A stretch of DNA of 64,000 bases from JAYPUA01 sp038133845 (lineage in GTDB: Bacteria > SAR324 > NAC60-12). Made by a program: the position numbers and the translations under genes. Location of the stretch: positions 124,001 to 188,000 of the forward strand of contig JAYPUA010000001.1 in NCBI GenBank assembly GCA_038133845.1. The letters are read 5' to 3'. Position 1 is the first letter of the stretch. Each line of letters starts with the position of its first letter. Of this stretch, positions 48,250 through 57,597 are shown piece by piece. Below the pieces are notes generated by a model, which saw only the letters and a list, made by a program, of their open reading frames with translations, was not told where the DNA came from and did not search any database.

Positions 48250-49605
48250 TCAGGCGAAGAGCGATTCGGTGAATTGCCTGGCGTCAAAGGGACGAAGGTC
48301 CTCAACCTTCTCCCCAATTCCGATGTAGCGCACCGGGATGTCAAACTCGTTCACAATCCCAATGACCACCCCTCCCTTGGAGGTGCCGTCGAGCTTGGTG
48401 ATCACGATCCCGGTCAGCTCCGCGGCGTCCTTGAACTCACGGGCCTGAAAGATGGCATTCTGGCCGGTGGTCGCATCCAGCACCAAGAGCACCTCGTGAG
48501 GCGCATCCGGGATCAGCTTGCGGATCACCCGGACCATCTTCTTGAGCTCCTCCATCAGGTTCTTCTTGGTATGAAGGCGTCCGGCCGTGTCGCAGATGAT
48601 GACGTCGTGTCCGTCCTTCAGCCCCTTCTCAACAGTCTCGTAGAGCACGGCGGAGGGGTCGGCTCCCGCCTCCTTGGAGATCAGGTCGCACTGGGCACGC
48701 TGGCTCCACTCCCCAAGTTGCTCGATGGCGGCTGCCCGGAAGGTGTCGCCGGCCCCCATGAGCACCTTCTTGCCTTCCCGGACGTACTGGGCAGCGAGCT
48801 TGCCGATGGTTGTGGTCTTCCCCACCCCGTTGACACCGACGAAGAGCAGGACCAGCGGCTTTTTGTCCTCCGTGGTCGAGACCGGAACTTCCTTGCTCAT
48901 GATCTGTTCAATCTGCGCCCGGATCGCACGCTGCAGGGCTGCGGGATCCTGAAGCTCCTTGCGCTCGACCTGCTCGGTGATCGCCTCCAGGATCATCCCG
49001 GTTGTTTCCGGACCGATGTCCGCGCTGATGAGCACCTCCTCCAGATCATCCAGCACCTCCTCGTCAATCTCCTTCTTCCCGTGGAGGATCTCCTCCACAC
49101 GTCCCAGAAGCTGCTTGCGCGTCTTGCCGATGCCCTGCTTGAGGCGCTCGAGGAAACTTTCCGGTTCGGGCTCGGGTTCAGGCTCGGGTTCGGTTTTGGG
49201 GATCTCCTTGCTCAGGCTGCGCTTTTGTCGCAGCTCCTCCTCCTTGCGTCGCAGCTCCTCCTGAGTCTCTCGCTCCCGGGCCTCCAGGTGGGAGAGTTTC
49301 TCCTGCCGTTGTTTTTCCAGCTGCTTCTCGGCGTCCTTGTCACGCCTCTCGATGTCCTTGAGACGCTCCTTCTCCAGCTGAAGCAGGTACTTCTCACGCT
49401 CGGCGTCCTCGGCCTCTTCCGGAGAGAGGGGTTTGGAGCGTCGGCGAAGGGCAAGCACCAAGAGGACGAGCAGCACGGCCAGCCCGCTCCCGAGGACGAA
49501 CGGAGCGTCTTCACCAAACAGGGCGTTGAAGGGCTCAAGGTGCGGACCCAGGAAATCCAGAACCGGAATCAGCAGTTCCTGAAGGGCAAGGATAAGTTCA
49601 TTCAT
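48250..49605 (-). CDS. ftsY: signal recognition particle receptor FtsY
   Basis: 451 residues. NG domain from about 170, with the P-loop GVNGVGKTTT (257-266), DTFRAAAIEQL, DTAGRLHTK, TKLDGTSKGG and a terminal YIGIGEKVEDLRPFDARQF. Between the domains lies a long charged coiled coil (about 60-135) and an EPEPEPEP run (139-149). Residues about 37-53 (FVLGSGLAVLLVLLVLAL) form a real membrane segment, so this FtsY is anchored, unlike E. coli FtsY, which binds by an amphipathic helix. It delivers SRP-bound ribosomes to the Sec translocon. Confidence 0.96.
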   Translation of the reverse strand: MNELILALQELLIPVLDFLGPHLEPFNALFGEDAPFVLGSGLAVLLVLLVLALRRRSKPLSPEEAEDAEREKYLLQLEKERLKDIERRDKDAEKQLEKQRQEKLSHLEARERETQEELRRKEEELRQKRSLSKEIPKTEPEPEPEPEPESFLERLKQGIGKTRKQLLGRVEEILHGKKEIDEEVLDDLEEVLISADIGPETTGMILEAITEQVERKELQDPAALQRAIRAQIEQIMSKEVPVSTTEDKKPLVLLFVGVNGVGKTTTIGKLAAQYVREGKKVLMGAGDTFRAAAIEQLGEWSQRAQCDLISKEAGADPSAVLYETVEKGLKDGHDVIICDTAGRLHTKKNLMEELKKMVRVIRKLIPDAPHEVLLVLDATTGQNAIFQAREFKDAAELTGIVITKLDGTSKGGVVIGIVNEFDIPVRYIGIGEKVEDLRPFDARQFTESLFA

Positions 49606-49706
49606 GAAGGACTGTTTGCGAACAACAGGTTGAGGAAAGGTTTTGCGAGTTGCGCAAAGTATTCTAGGATCGGTGACGCAGGTTCAACCCTAAACGTCCA
49701 TTTTCT

Positions 49707-51719
49707 GTGAACTCCACCGAAACACTCAATCCAGATCAACAGAAGATTGTCGAGCATCAAGAGGGGCCAGCCCTGGTGATTGCCGGAGCCGGCAGCGGGA
49801 AGACACGGGTGATCACCCACCGGGTGACGCGCCTGATCCACTCCGGAGTCCCCGCCTCAGCGATCATGCTCTTGACCTTCACCAACAAGGCAGCCAACGA
49901 GATGGCAGAGCGGGTCGCGCAGGCCAACAGTCTTCGTCAGGAACAGCGCATGCTGCACGGCACCTTTCACAGCATGGGAAGCCGCTTTCTCAGACGCTAC
50001 GCGCCCCTCCTGCAGTACGAGAACAACTTCAGCATCCTCGACAGCTCCGACTCCCGGGATCTGCTCAAGGCCTCTCAGGTGGAGGTCTTGGGCAAGCCGG
50101 GGCGCAACTTTCCCAAGGTCGCCGTGTTGCAGGATCTCTTTTCCGGGGCGTTCAACCGACTCTGCACGATTGAGATGCTGCTCAAGACGCCCTACCAGGA
50201 GCGCAACTTCCACCTGGAGCAGTACGTCACGGGGGATTATCCCTACTTCGAGGAACATCTGGAGGCCATGATCGAAATCCTCCGGACCTATCGTCTGAAG
50301 AAGCGACGCAATCAGGTGATGGATTTCGACGACTTGTTGGAGAACTGGCTGGAGTTGCTGCTGCGTGAAGGCGAGGGCCTGCCGCTGGTGAATCAGGTGC
50401 AGTTTGTCCTGGTAGATGAATATCAGGATACCAATCAGGTACAAGCCAATATTCTGGAGACCCTGACGCGCTCACACCGCAACCTGATGGTGGTGGGAGA
50501 CGACGCGCAGTCGATCTACAGCTGGCGCGGCGCGGAGTTTCAGAACATCCTCGGCTTTCCGGAGCGCTACTCGGCTGCGATGTACCGCATGGAGGAGAAC
50601 TACCGCAGCACCCCGGAGATCCTGGAACTGGCCAACGCCAGCATCAACCACAACCAGCACCAGTTCGAGAAGAATCTCTTCACGCGCCTCACCTCCGGAG
50701 ACAAACCCACCGTGCATGAGGTCTGGTCCGACCGTGAGGAGGCACTGCTGGTGATCGAGCGCATTCTTGAGCTGCAGGACCACGACCTGCCGCTGAGCGC
50801 GATGGCTGTGCTGTACCGGAACCACGTGCAGTCGGCAACGCTTCAGGTGGAGTTGACCCGTGCCGGCATCCCCTTCCTGATCCACTCCGGAGTGAAGTTC
50901 TTCGAGCAGGCTCACATCAAGGACCTCACCGCTTTCCTGAAGGTGCTCTTCAACCCTCTGGACGAGATCGCCTGGATGCGCATCCTCAAGCTCCTCCCCG
51001 GAGTTGGGAACACCACCGCCTATCGCATCTTCAACGTCTTTCAGACCCAGCAGGCCGTGCGGCTCACCAAGGAGAACCAGGAGCTGCAGAAACTCATCCC
51101 GTCCAAGGCCCGGGCAGACTGGAACACGCTGTTGGAGTGCTTCCAGGAGATGCTCAAGGAGGGCATCCGTCCGGGCCAGATGTTGGAGATCCTGTTTCAG
51201 CGCTTCTACAGACCCATCCTCTTCAGCAGCTTTGAGAACGCCCACCAGCGCGAGAACGACGTGCACTACCTGCGCGAGTATGCGGCGGGGTATCAGTCAC
51301 TTGAGTCGTTTCTCAGCGAGCTGTCTTTGGTGGGGACCAACCTGGTCACTGATCACGAGAGCAGCGAGCGTGAGAACGAGGACCTGCTCACCCTGACGAC
51401 CATCCACCAGGCCAAGGGGCTGGAGTGGGAGGCGGTGTTTGTGATTGGGCTCACAGAGGGGCTCTTTCCGCATCAGCGCAGCATGGACACCGACGCCAAG
51501 TTGGAGGAAGAGCGGCGCCTGTTCTACGTCGCGCTCACCCGGGCAAAACACCACCTGACGATCTCTGCCCCGATCGTGGCCACGACCTACACCGGCCCGG
51601 AACGCTTCGGGCGCTCACGCTTTGTGGAAGAACTTCCTCCGGAACGGGTGGAGTCGATCTCCCACAAGCGCTCCACCTACGACTCCGGGACAAACGGTCG
51701 TACCCGGTTCTACTTCTGA
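49707..51719 (+). CDS. UvrD/PcrA/Rep-type ATP-dependent DNA helicase
   Basis: 670 residues from a GTG (MNSTETLNPDQQKIVEHQ). Superfamily 1A helicase acting 3' to 5' in repair and replication restart. Motif I GAGSGKTRVITHRV (about 26-39), Ia FTNKAANEM, II VDEYQDTNQVQANIL, III GDDAQSIYSWRGAE, IV YRNHVQSATLQ, V TIHQAKGLEWEAVFVIG and VI ALTRAKHHL are all present. Length suits Rep or PcrA. The C-terminus is short and ends SGTNGRTRFYF, so the usual RNAP-binding tail is absent or divergent. Divergent from ftsY. Confidence 0.95.
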   Translation: MNSTETLNPDQQKIVEHQEGPALVIAGAGSGKTRVITHRVTRLIHSGVPASAIMLLTFTNKAANEMAERVAQANSLRQEQRMLHGTFHSMGSRFLRRYAPLLQYENNFSILDSSDSRDLLKASQVEVLGKPGRNFPKVAVLQDLFSGAFNRLCTIEMLLKTPYQERNFHLEQYVTGDYPYFEEHLEAMIEILRTYRLKKRRNQVMDFDDLLENWLELLLREGEGLPLVNQVQFVLVDEYQDTNQVQANILETLTRSHRNLMVVGDDAQSIYSWRGAEFQNILGFPERYSAAMYRMEENYRSTPEILELANASINHNQHQFEKNLFTRLTSGDKPTVHEVWSDREEALLVIERILELQDHDLPLSAMAVLYRNHVQSATLQVELTRAGIPFLIHSGVKFFEQAHIKDLTAFLKVLFNPLDEIAWMRILKLLPGVGNTTAYRIFNVFQTQQAVRLTKENQELQKLIPSKARADWNTLLECFQEMLKEGIRPGQMLEILFQRFYRPILFSSFENAHQRENDVHYLREYAAGYQSLESFLSELSLVGTNLVTDHESSERENEDLLTLTTIHQAKGLEWEAVFVIGLTEGLFPHQRSMDTDAKLEEERRLFYVALTRAKHHLTISAPIVATTYTGPERFGRSRFVEELPPERVESISHKRSTYDSGTNGRTRFYF

Positions 51720-51726
51720 AGTTGTT

Positions 51727-52395
51727 ATGACACGTTTTCAACTGATTTGTTACGACCTGGACGGTACCTTGCTCGACAGCCTGGCCGACATCGCGGGGAG
51801 CATGAACACCGTGCTGCGTGAGCTGGGGCATCCGGAGCACCTTGTGCCGGCCTACAAGCATTTCATCGGAGATGGCGCGCGCGTGCTGGCTCAGCGGACC
51901 CTGCCGGAACCCGAGCGCCTCCCGGATCGGATCCATCAAGCCCACCAGCGTTTTGAGCAGGTCTACCAGGACCGGTGGAACCAGGAGACCCGTCCCTATG
52001 ACGGCATTCTGCAGATGCTCTCCGGAGTCTCAGCGCTCGGAGTCCGCCAAGCGGTGCTCTCCAACAAGCCTCACCGCTTCACCGTGCAGTGTGTGGAGTC
52101 ACTGCTGCCCGGAGAGACTTTTGATAAAGTATATGGCCAAAGAGAGGGGATCGAGAAGAAGCCGGATCCTTCCGGACTGCTCCAGATCGCCCGCGAGATG
52201 GGGGTCGCTCCGGAGGCGATTGCCTATGTTGGTGATACCCTGGTGGACATGCAGACTGCAGTGAACGCGGGAGCCTTTCCGGTGGGAGTGCTTTGGGGAT
52301 TCAGGGATGAGGCGGAGCTGCGGGCTCACGGAGCGGGGGTACTCCTCTCGCATCCTGGGGAGTTCATCGAGTGGCTGAAGTCGGAAGGGCGTTGA
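51727..52395 (+). CDS. gph: HAD phosphatase, phosphoglycolate phosphatase-like
   Basis: 222 residues from ATG 51727, 7 bp after the helicase stop. HAD motif I is YDLDGTLLDS (nucleophile D10, acid D12), motif II LSNKP, motif III K in EKKPDPSG, motif IV GDTLVDMQTA. The helical cap fits Gph, which clears 2-phosphoglycolate formed in repair of DNA ends, consistent with the helicase neighbour. Other HAD-IA substrates are possible. Ends 4 bp before the end of the converging SDR gene. Confidence 0.88.
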   Translation: MTRFQLICYDLDGTLLDSLADIAGSMNTVLRELGHPEHLVPAYKHFIGDGARVLAQRTLPEPERLPDRIHQAHQRFEQVYQDRWNQETRPYDGILQMLSGVSALGVRQAVLSNKPHRFTVQCVESLLPGETFDKVYGQREGIEKKPDPSGLLQIAREMGVAPEAIAYVGDTLVDMQTAVNAGAFPVGVLWGFRDEAELRAHGAGVLLSHPGEFIEWLKSEGR

Positions 52396-52399
52396 GGCG

Positions 52400-53098
52400 T
52401 CAGCGCGGATACGAGCCGTTGTTGACATCCACCGTGGTGCCGCTCAGGTAGTGCGGACTCTCTGTCCCCAGCCAGAGGATCGTCCGAGCGACCTCTTCCG
52501 GTCGACAGGGACGCCCACTGTACACGGAGCGCATGACCGAGTCCTTGCGTGACTGGGGAAGCTGCTCGTACATCTCGGTTTCGGTCGGTCCCGGAGCCAC
52601 CGCATTGACGAGGATCCCGGACTTTCCGAGAAACCCGGCGTAGGCCTTGGTGAGGTTGAGAATCCCGGCCTTGGTGATTCCGTACCACAGGTCCGGATGT
52701 CCGGTGAACGCGGCGACGGAGGCGACGTTCACGATCCGTCCCGCCTGACGCGCTTTCATCTGAGGCACGACGGCTTCGATCAAGGCGACCGGAGCCTCCA
52801 GGTTCACCGTGAGGATTTCCCGCTTCTGCTCCTCTGGAAACGCATCGTGCGGCGGGCAGTAGAGGACCCCGGCGTTGTTCACCAGCACCTCAACCGTTCC
52901 CAACTCGGCGATCAGCCCGGGAATTTCCGACAACCGCTGCAGGTCAAAGTCAGCGCGCTGGACCTCAGGGTGAGCCATGAGGGTTGAGCCTTCCCAATTG
53001 CGATCCAAGGCCAAAACGCGGTGTCCTGCACTGAGGAACAACTCGGCTGTGGCCTGGCCAATGCCCCGTGCGGCACCGGTAACGAGGACGTGAGCCAC
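52400..53098 (-). CDS. short-chain dehydrogenase/reductase
   Basis: 232 residues. Rossmann opening VTGAARGIGQATAELF (7-22), NNAG at about 73, the serine of NVASVAAF, and the catalytic YGITK. Then APGPTETEM and a terminal GTTVDVNNGSYPR, typical of FabG-like SDRs. The substrate is not fixed; as last gene of the aromatic operon it may reduce a hydroxy or keto intermediate. Only 4 bp separate its stop from that of gph. It starts 24 bp after the acyl-CoA dehydrogenase stop. Confidence 0.9.
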   Translation of the reverse strand: MAHVLVTGAARGIGQATAELFLSAGHRVLALDRNWEGSTLMAHPEVQRADFDLQRLSEIPGLIAELGTVEVLVNNAGVLYCPPHDAFPEEQKREILTVNLEAPVALIEAVVPQMKARQAGRIVNVASVAAFTGHPDLWYGITKAGILNLTKAYAGFLGKSGILVNAVAPGPTETEMYEQLPQSRKDSVMRSVYSGRPCRPEEVARTILWLGTESPHYLSGTTVDVNNGSYPR

Positions 53099-53122
53099 GG
53101 AATCAGCAGCAAAGGTGGGAGA

Positions 53123-54814
53123 TCATGCGTCCTCCTCCGAATATCGTGAGCCAAGCAGTTCCGCCAAGAGCAGGCACTTTTTCGCCTGCACCCGGAAGCT
53201 CTCCTGTGCTGTGAGCAGGACAAACTCGGAGAGAATCGCCCCGTGCGCAGTCTCCAGGAGCCGGAGGGCCATCCAGCAGGAGGCGGCGATCCATCCGGCA
53301 CGCAGATAGGCGTCGGCAACGGCCTCTCCCTGCCGAGGGGTGCTCCGGTAGTCCAGCACCCGATCGCTCAACTCCTCAAACTCTCTCCAAACCTGCTCTG
53401 CTGTTGAGCTGATCTCTGGAAATTGCTCCCGGAGGGTCGAGGCCTCCTGCCGAGCCTGCCGCAAAAACACACTCAGCCCGCGTCCTTCATCACGCCAGAG
53501 CCGCCTCATTAGAAAATCCTGGGCCTGCATGCCGGTGGTGCCTTCGTAGATCGCCGCAATCCGGATGTCGCGCACGGCCTGCTCCAAGGGCCAGTCCTGG
53601 GTATACCCTGCTCCGCCCAACACCTGAATCGCCTGGCTGGCGACGGCAAAGCCGGTCTCTGCCCCAAAAGTCTTCACCAGCGGGAGCATCCAGGCGGCCA
53701 GGTCCGCATACTCGGCGCGGACAGCCTCCTCCGGTTCCAGCCGTGCCAGATCCATCACCGAGGCCATCTCCAGCACGGTGGCCCGGAGAATCTCGGTCTG
53801 GCTCTCCATCTCCAGCAGCTGCCGTTGGACATCGGCATGCCGGAGGATTGGGAGGGGCTCTTCACGCGGAGGGCCCCCTTGCCGACGTTCCATGGCGTAC
53901 TGAAGTGCGGTTTCAGTGGCACCGGAGGCGATGCCCAACCCCTGGCAGCCGACCAGCAACCGCATGATCTCAATCATCCGAAACAGCTGAGGCAATCCAC
54001 GCTCTGCTTGCCCAAGCAGCACGGCCTCGGAGTGCTCAAAGATCAGCGAGCATGTCGGGGAACCGTGAATTCCCATCTTCTTCTCCAGACCTCCCACGGT
54101 GATCCCGTTCGGGGCTCCGGACTCCGTTTGGTTGGGGACCAGAAACAGGCTCAGTCCGCGTGTTCCCGGATCGTCGCTGGTCCGAGCCAGCAGACAGTGT
54201 CCGATCCGCTCGGAAAGGTCGTGGTCTCCAAAAGAGATCCACACCTTCTGTCCAGAGACCCTCCATCCGGACTGGGTGCGGGTGGCGCGTGTGCGGATGC
54301 GTCCGACATCGGAACCGGCCCCCGGCTCCGAGATGCAGATGGTCGCGGCCCACTCTCCGGATACCAACCGAGGGGTCCATTCCTCGGCAACCGCAGGCTC
54401 GGCGACTGAATCCAGCAGATGCATGGCTGCATGTACCGCTCCGGGAGCCATCATGAAGGCCATGTTTGCCCGCTCAAAGAGTGGCTCGCAGGCTGCGTAG
54501 AGGAGCAGCGGCAGCCCTTGGCCTCCGTAATCCTCGGAGGCGGTCATGCCCAGCCATCCGGACTGGGCAAACTGCCGATACGCTTCCGGATAACCCGGAG
54601 GCGTGCGGACCCGACCTTCCTGCAAGGAGCAGCCTTCCTGATCTCCGGAGGTGTTGAGCGGGGCCAGCACCTGCTCTGCCCACTTGGCGGCCTCTTCCAC
54701 AATCGCCCGGACGGTGTCGGTATCCAGCTCGGGCTGCAGTTCCTGAAGGCGTTTCCAGTGAGGTGTTGCTTCCAACAACTGCAGGGTTCTGCGAGCCTGC
54801 GCGGCGTAGCTCAT
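53123..54814 (-). CDS. acyl-CoA dehydrogenase, long form with extra C-terminal domain
   Basis: 563 residues, longer than the usual 380, as in the AidB/DmdC-like and FadE-type long forms. FAD/substrate motifs CISEPGAGSDVG and KVWISFGDH (central beta domain), then AIQVLGGAGYTQDWPLEQAVRDIRIAAIYEGTTGMQAQDFL with the catalytic Glu in YEG. Residues about 430-563 form the extra helical C-terminal domain. Introduces a C2-C3 double bond; here the side chain of an aryl-propionyl-CoA is the likely substrate given the neighbours. Its ATG overlaps the amidohydrolase stop by 4 bp. Confidence 0.9.
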   Translation of the reverse strand: MSYAAQARRTLQLLEATPHWKRLQELQPELDTDTVRAIVEEAAKWAEQVLAPLNTSGDQEGCSLQEGRVRTPPGYPEAYRQFAQSGWLGMTASEDYGGQGLPLLLYAACEPLFERANMAFMMAPGAVHAAMHLLDSVAEPAVAEEWTPRLVSGEWAATICISEPGAGSDVGRIRTRATRTQSGWRVSGQKVWISFGDHDLSERIGHCLLARTSDDPGTRGLSLFLVPNQTESGAPNGITVGGLEKKMGIHGSPTCSLIFEHSEAVLLGQAERGLPQLFRMIEIMRLLVGCQGLGIASGATETALQYAMERRQGGPPREEPLPILRHADVQRQLLEMESQTEILRATVLEMASVMDLARLEPEEAVRAEYADLAAWMLPLVKTFGAETGFAVASQAIQVLGGAGYTQDWPLEQAVRDIRIAAIYEGTTGMQAQDFLMRRLWRDEGRGLSVFLRQARQEASTLREQFPEISSTAEQVWREFEELSDRVLDYRSTPRQGEAVADAYLRAGWIAASCWMALRLLETAHGAILSEFVLLTAQESFRVQAKKCLLLAELLGSRYSEEDA

Positions 54815-55683
54815 GAGAGCCCCAGCAGGCGGATGGCGTTCTCCTTGAGGACCAGCGGCCGGACGTCTTCTCGGATCTCGATCTTTTCAAAATCGCTCAG
54901 CCAGCGCTCCGGAGTGATCATCGGCCAGTCCGAGCCAAAGAGCATCTTTCGCTTGAGCAGCGTGTTGGTGTAGCGCACCAGGATCGGAGGAAAGTACTTG
55001 GGAGACCACCCGGAGAGGTCGATGTAGACGTTGGGTTTGTGGGTTGCGACGGCCAAGGCCTCCTCCTGCCAAGGAAAGGAGGGGTGAGCCATCACGATCG
55101 GCATGTCCGGAAAGTCCACGGCCACGTCATCAATGTACATCGGGTTCGAGTACTTGAGGCGCATGCCATTTCCACCGGGCATTCCCGAGCCCACGCCGGT
55201 CTGTCCGGTGTGAAAGAGAGCGATCTTTCCGGCCTCGGCGATGGCTTCATAGAGCGGATAGGCGAGCCGGTCGTTGGGATAGAATCCCTGCATGGTCGGG
55301 TGAAACTTGAACCCCTGGATCCCAAAATCCTCCACCAGCCTCCGGGCTTCTCGGGCCCCGAGCTTCCCTTTGTGCGGATCAATCGAGGCAAAGGGGATCA
55401 GGACGTCGTCATTCTCCGCTGCAAGTGCAGCGACCTCTTCGTTCTGATAGCGGCGGTATCCGGTTTCTCGCTCTGCGTCCACGGGGAAGATCACTGCGGC
55501 AATGTTCTGTTCGCGGTAATGCTGGGCCGTTTCCGGGATGGTCGGCGGGTGCTCCCAGGGAGCGCCAAAGTACTTGGCCATGGTCGATTGCAGCTCGTCG
55601 TAGCCGTCGTCCTCATGGCAGCCGCAGGGTTCTTCCGCGTGTGTATGAAAATCAATAGCCTTAATCTTTTCAAGATCGATCAT
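54811..55683 (-). CDS. amidohydrolase 2 family metal-dependent hydrolase/decarboxylase
   Basis: 290 residues. A TIM-barrel of the ACMSD-like family: AIDFHTHAEE (HxH metal ligands, near residue 12), FKFHPTMQGFYPND, LFHTGQTG, MAHPSFPWQ with a metal His, and LFGSDWPMITPE with the Asp. The insertion EEPCGCHED after the HxH is unusual. Family members decarboxylate or hydrolyse ring-cleavage or beta-keto compounds. Between a CoA ligase and an acyl-CoA dehydrogenase, the position fits hydrolysis of a beta-keto acyl-CoA, as I recall for CouO in Rhodococcus hydroxycinnamate degradation. Confidence 0.88.
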   Translation of the reverse strand: MIDLEKIKAIDFHTHAEEPCGCHEDDGYDELQSTMAKYFGAPWEHPPTIPETAQHYREQNIAAVIFPVDAERETGYRRYQNEEVAALAAENDDVLIPFASIDPHKGKLGAREARRLVEDFGIQGFKFHPTMQGFYPNDRLAYPLYEAIAEAGKIALFHTGQTGVGSGMPGGNGMRLKYSNPMYIDDVAVDFPDMPIVMAHPSFPWQEEALAVATHKPNVYIDLSGWSPKYFPPILVRYTNTLLKRKMLFGSDWPMITPERWLSDFEKIEIREDVRPLVLKENAIRLLGLS

Positions 55684-55718
55684 TGGGTCTTCCGCAAAGG
55701 TTCCAGGAAAAGCAGGAG

Positions 55719-57551
55719 TCAGGCTCTAACGATGTCCTGAGAGGAGTCTTGGTACAGCCGGGCGATCAGGCCCTCGCGTCGATTGAGGATCTTCCGGATG
55801 TTCAGGCTTCCCTTGCTGGTGATCTCTCCGTCTCCCAGCGAAGGGGGTTCTGCGGCCACCAGCGCTCGCGCAATGCGGGTAGAGGAGCCGGTGGCGTGCT
55901 CCAGCAACTTGCCCAGCGCCTTCCGGACCTCCTCGCAGTAGGCGGCCTCCGTGATCGCCTCCCCAAAGCTCCCCGGCTTGACCTGAAACCGAGCCAGGGC
56001 CTCCGGGTGAGGAAAGATCAGGATCCCGACCTCCTTGCGGTCATGCCCGGTGATCACCACATCCTGGACCAGCCCGGCGAAGACGGACAAGGCCTCCAGT
56101 CGGAGCTTGTTGGCGTGCACCCAGGTTCCGGTGAGCAGTTTGAAGTCCTCGGAGATCCGGCCATCGAAGATCAACCCGGCCTCGGGCTTCTCCGGATCAA
56201 CAAACCGCACTGCGTCTCCGGTAATCAGGAAGCCTTCGTTGTCAAAAGCCTCGGCCGTCTTCTCCGGATCCTTGAAGTAGCCAGTCATGATGTTCGGGCC
56301 CTGAACGCGGAGCTCGTAGCGTCCGTCTTCCCCGTTCATCAGCTTGGCCTCCACTTCAGGGAGCGGCACTCCCACGACTCCAGAGCGCCGGATGGGCTCA
56401 TGCACCAGCAAGGTCGCCGGAGCGGTCTCCGTCATTCCCCAACTGGAGATCATCATTGGCAATTCGCCCCGGATTTCCAGCGCAAAGGACTCCAGAGCGC
56501 TCCAGGTGTCCTGAGGCAGCGAGGCTCCTGCGTAGAAGATCAGCTCCAGTTCCGAGAAGAACTTCTCTCTCAACACCTGGTCCTCCTTCAGCGCCTCCAC
56601 CAGCAGTCCAAAACCCACAGGGACGTTGAAGCTCAGGGTCCCGGCGTGTTCTCTTTGGTTGCGCAAGGTCGCGGCAAACAGGGCCTTGGTGGGCTTCCCC
56701 TCGTCGATGTACAGGCTGCCTCCGTTTGCCAGCATCATGTTGAAGTTGTGGCTGCTGCCAAACACGTGGTTCCAGGGGAGCCAATCGAGGATCTTCGGAG
56801 GACGACGCTGCAACAGGGGCAGGCAGCGCCGAAGCTGCGCCTGATTGGCACACATCATCTTCTGTGTGGTCAGGACGCCTTTGGGATGCGATGTGGAGCC
56901 GGAGGTGAAGAGGATCTTGGCCAGCGTCTGTGGTCCAACCTGACGGTGAGCGGCATCGACCTCTGCCGGAGCGTTGCCCTTGAGCAGTTCCGAAAAGGCG
57001 GTCACAGTCTGGCCTGAACCGCTGAGGTCCACGGAGATCTTTTCGACCCCGTCGAAGACCTCGAGCCCCAGCGCCGCATCATAGGGCCCCGCCTTGGCCG
57101 CAAAGACCAGACCCGGCTGGATCAGGTCCGCAATGTAGCGGACGTTTCCGTGAGCCTCCGGGATGAGCGAGTACTGCTCGGCCAGAGGCACGACGGGAAC
57201 CCCGACGTACTGAGCCGCCAGCGAGAGCAGTGCGTGATCAACCCCGTTTCCAGAGAGAATCATCACCGGTCGTTCAGGTCCCAGACCACGCTCGAGCAAG
57301 GACGCCGCCAGCGCCCGGGTCAGATCCAGCACCTCGGCGTAACCGTGCTCGCGCCATCCCTCTCCGGAGCGCTCTGCCAGAAAGATCCGCTCCGGAGCCT
57401 CCTGAGCCCAGCGGTGGAGCCATGTCCCGGTGCTGGAGGCAACCTCCTCCAGTGCATGCGGGGAGGTGAGCCGGATGGTGCCGTCCGGATCTTCCTGACG
57501 AATGACCTGATGGGGAACGTAGCCTCTTGGCGAGGCCGAGTGGTTGGTCAT
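55719..57551 (-). CDS. AMP-forming aryl/feruloyl-CoA synthetase-like ligase
   Basis: 610 residues. Adenylating-enzyme P-loop FTSGSTSHPKGV, then DWLPWNHVFGSSHNFNMML, NGGSLYIDEGKP, YAGASLPQD, SSWGMTETAP and GRISEDFKLLTGTWV with the hinge Arg/Asp. The DWLPWNH...HNF and EDFKLxTGTWV blocks are characteristic of feruloyl-CoA synthetases, which make CoA thioesters of hydroxycinnamic and related acids. The final part (NIRKILNRREGLIARLYQD) lacks a clear catalytic Lys region of the usual form, ending KGSLNIR. Likely the activating step of the operon. Confidence 0.88.
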   Translation of the reverse strand: MTNHSASPRGYVPHQVIRQEDPDGTIRLTSPHALEEVASSTGTWLHRWAQEAPERIFLAERSGEGWREHGYAEVLDLTRALAASLLERGLGPERPVMILSGNGVDHALLSLAAQYVGVPVVPLAEQYSLIPEAHGNVRYIADLIQPGLVFAAKAGPYDAALGLEVFDGVEKISVDLSGSGQTVTAFSELLKGNAPAEVDAAHRQVGPQTLAKILFTSGSTSHPKGVLTTQKMMCANQAQLRRCLPLLQRRPPKILDWLPWNHVFGSSHNFNMMLANGGSLYIDEGKPTKALFAATLRNQREHAGTLSFNVPVGFGLLVEALKEDQVLREKFFSELELIFYAGASLPQDTWSALESFALEIRGELPMMISSWGMTETAPATLLVHEPIRRSGVVGVPLPEVEAKLMNGEDGRYELRVQGPNIMTGYFKDPEKTAEAFDNEGFLITGDAVRFVDPEKPEAGLIFDGRISEDFKLLTGTWVHANKLRLEALSVFAGLVQDVVITGHDRKEVGILIFPHPEALARFQVKPGSFGEAITEAAYCEEVRKALGKLLEHATGSSTRIARALVAAEPPSLGDGEITSKGSLNIRKILNRREGLIARLYQDSSQDIVRA

Positions 57552-57597
57552 GAAGCCTCTTGAGTTCTGGGGGTGGCGAGTTGGGAGTTTGGAGGAG

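Noticed and set aside
49642..49658. TTTGCG/CGCAAA palindrome upstream of the helicase as an SOS box
   Set aside because: It does not match a LexA consensus I know, the arms are only 6 bp, and no -35/-10 pair of normal spacing surrounds it.
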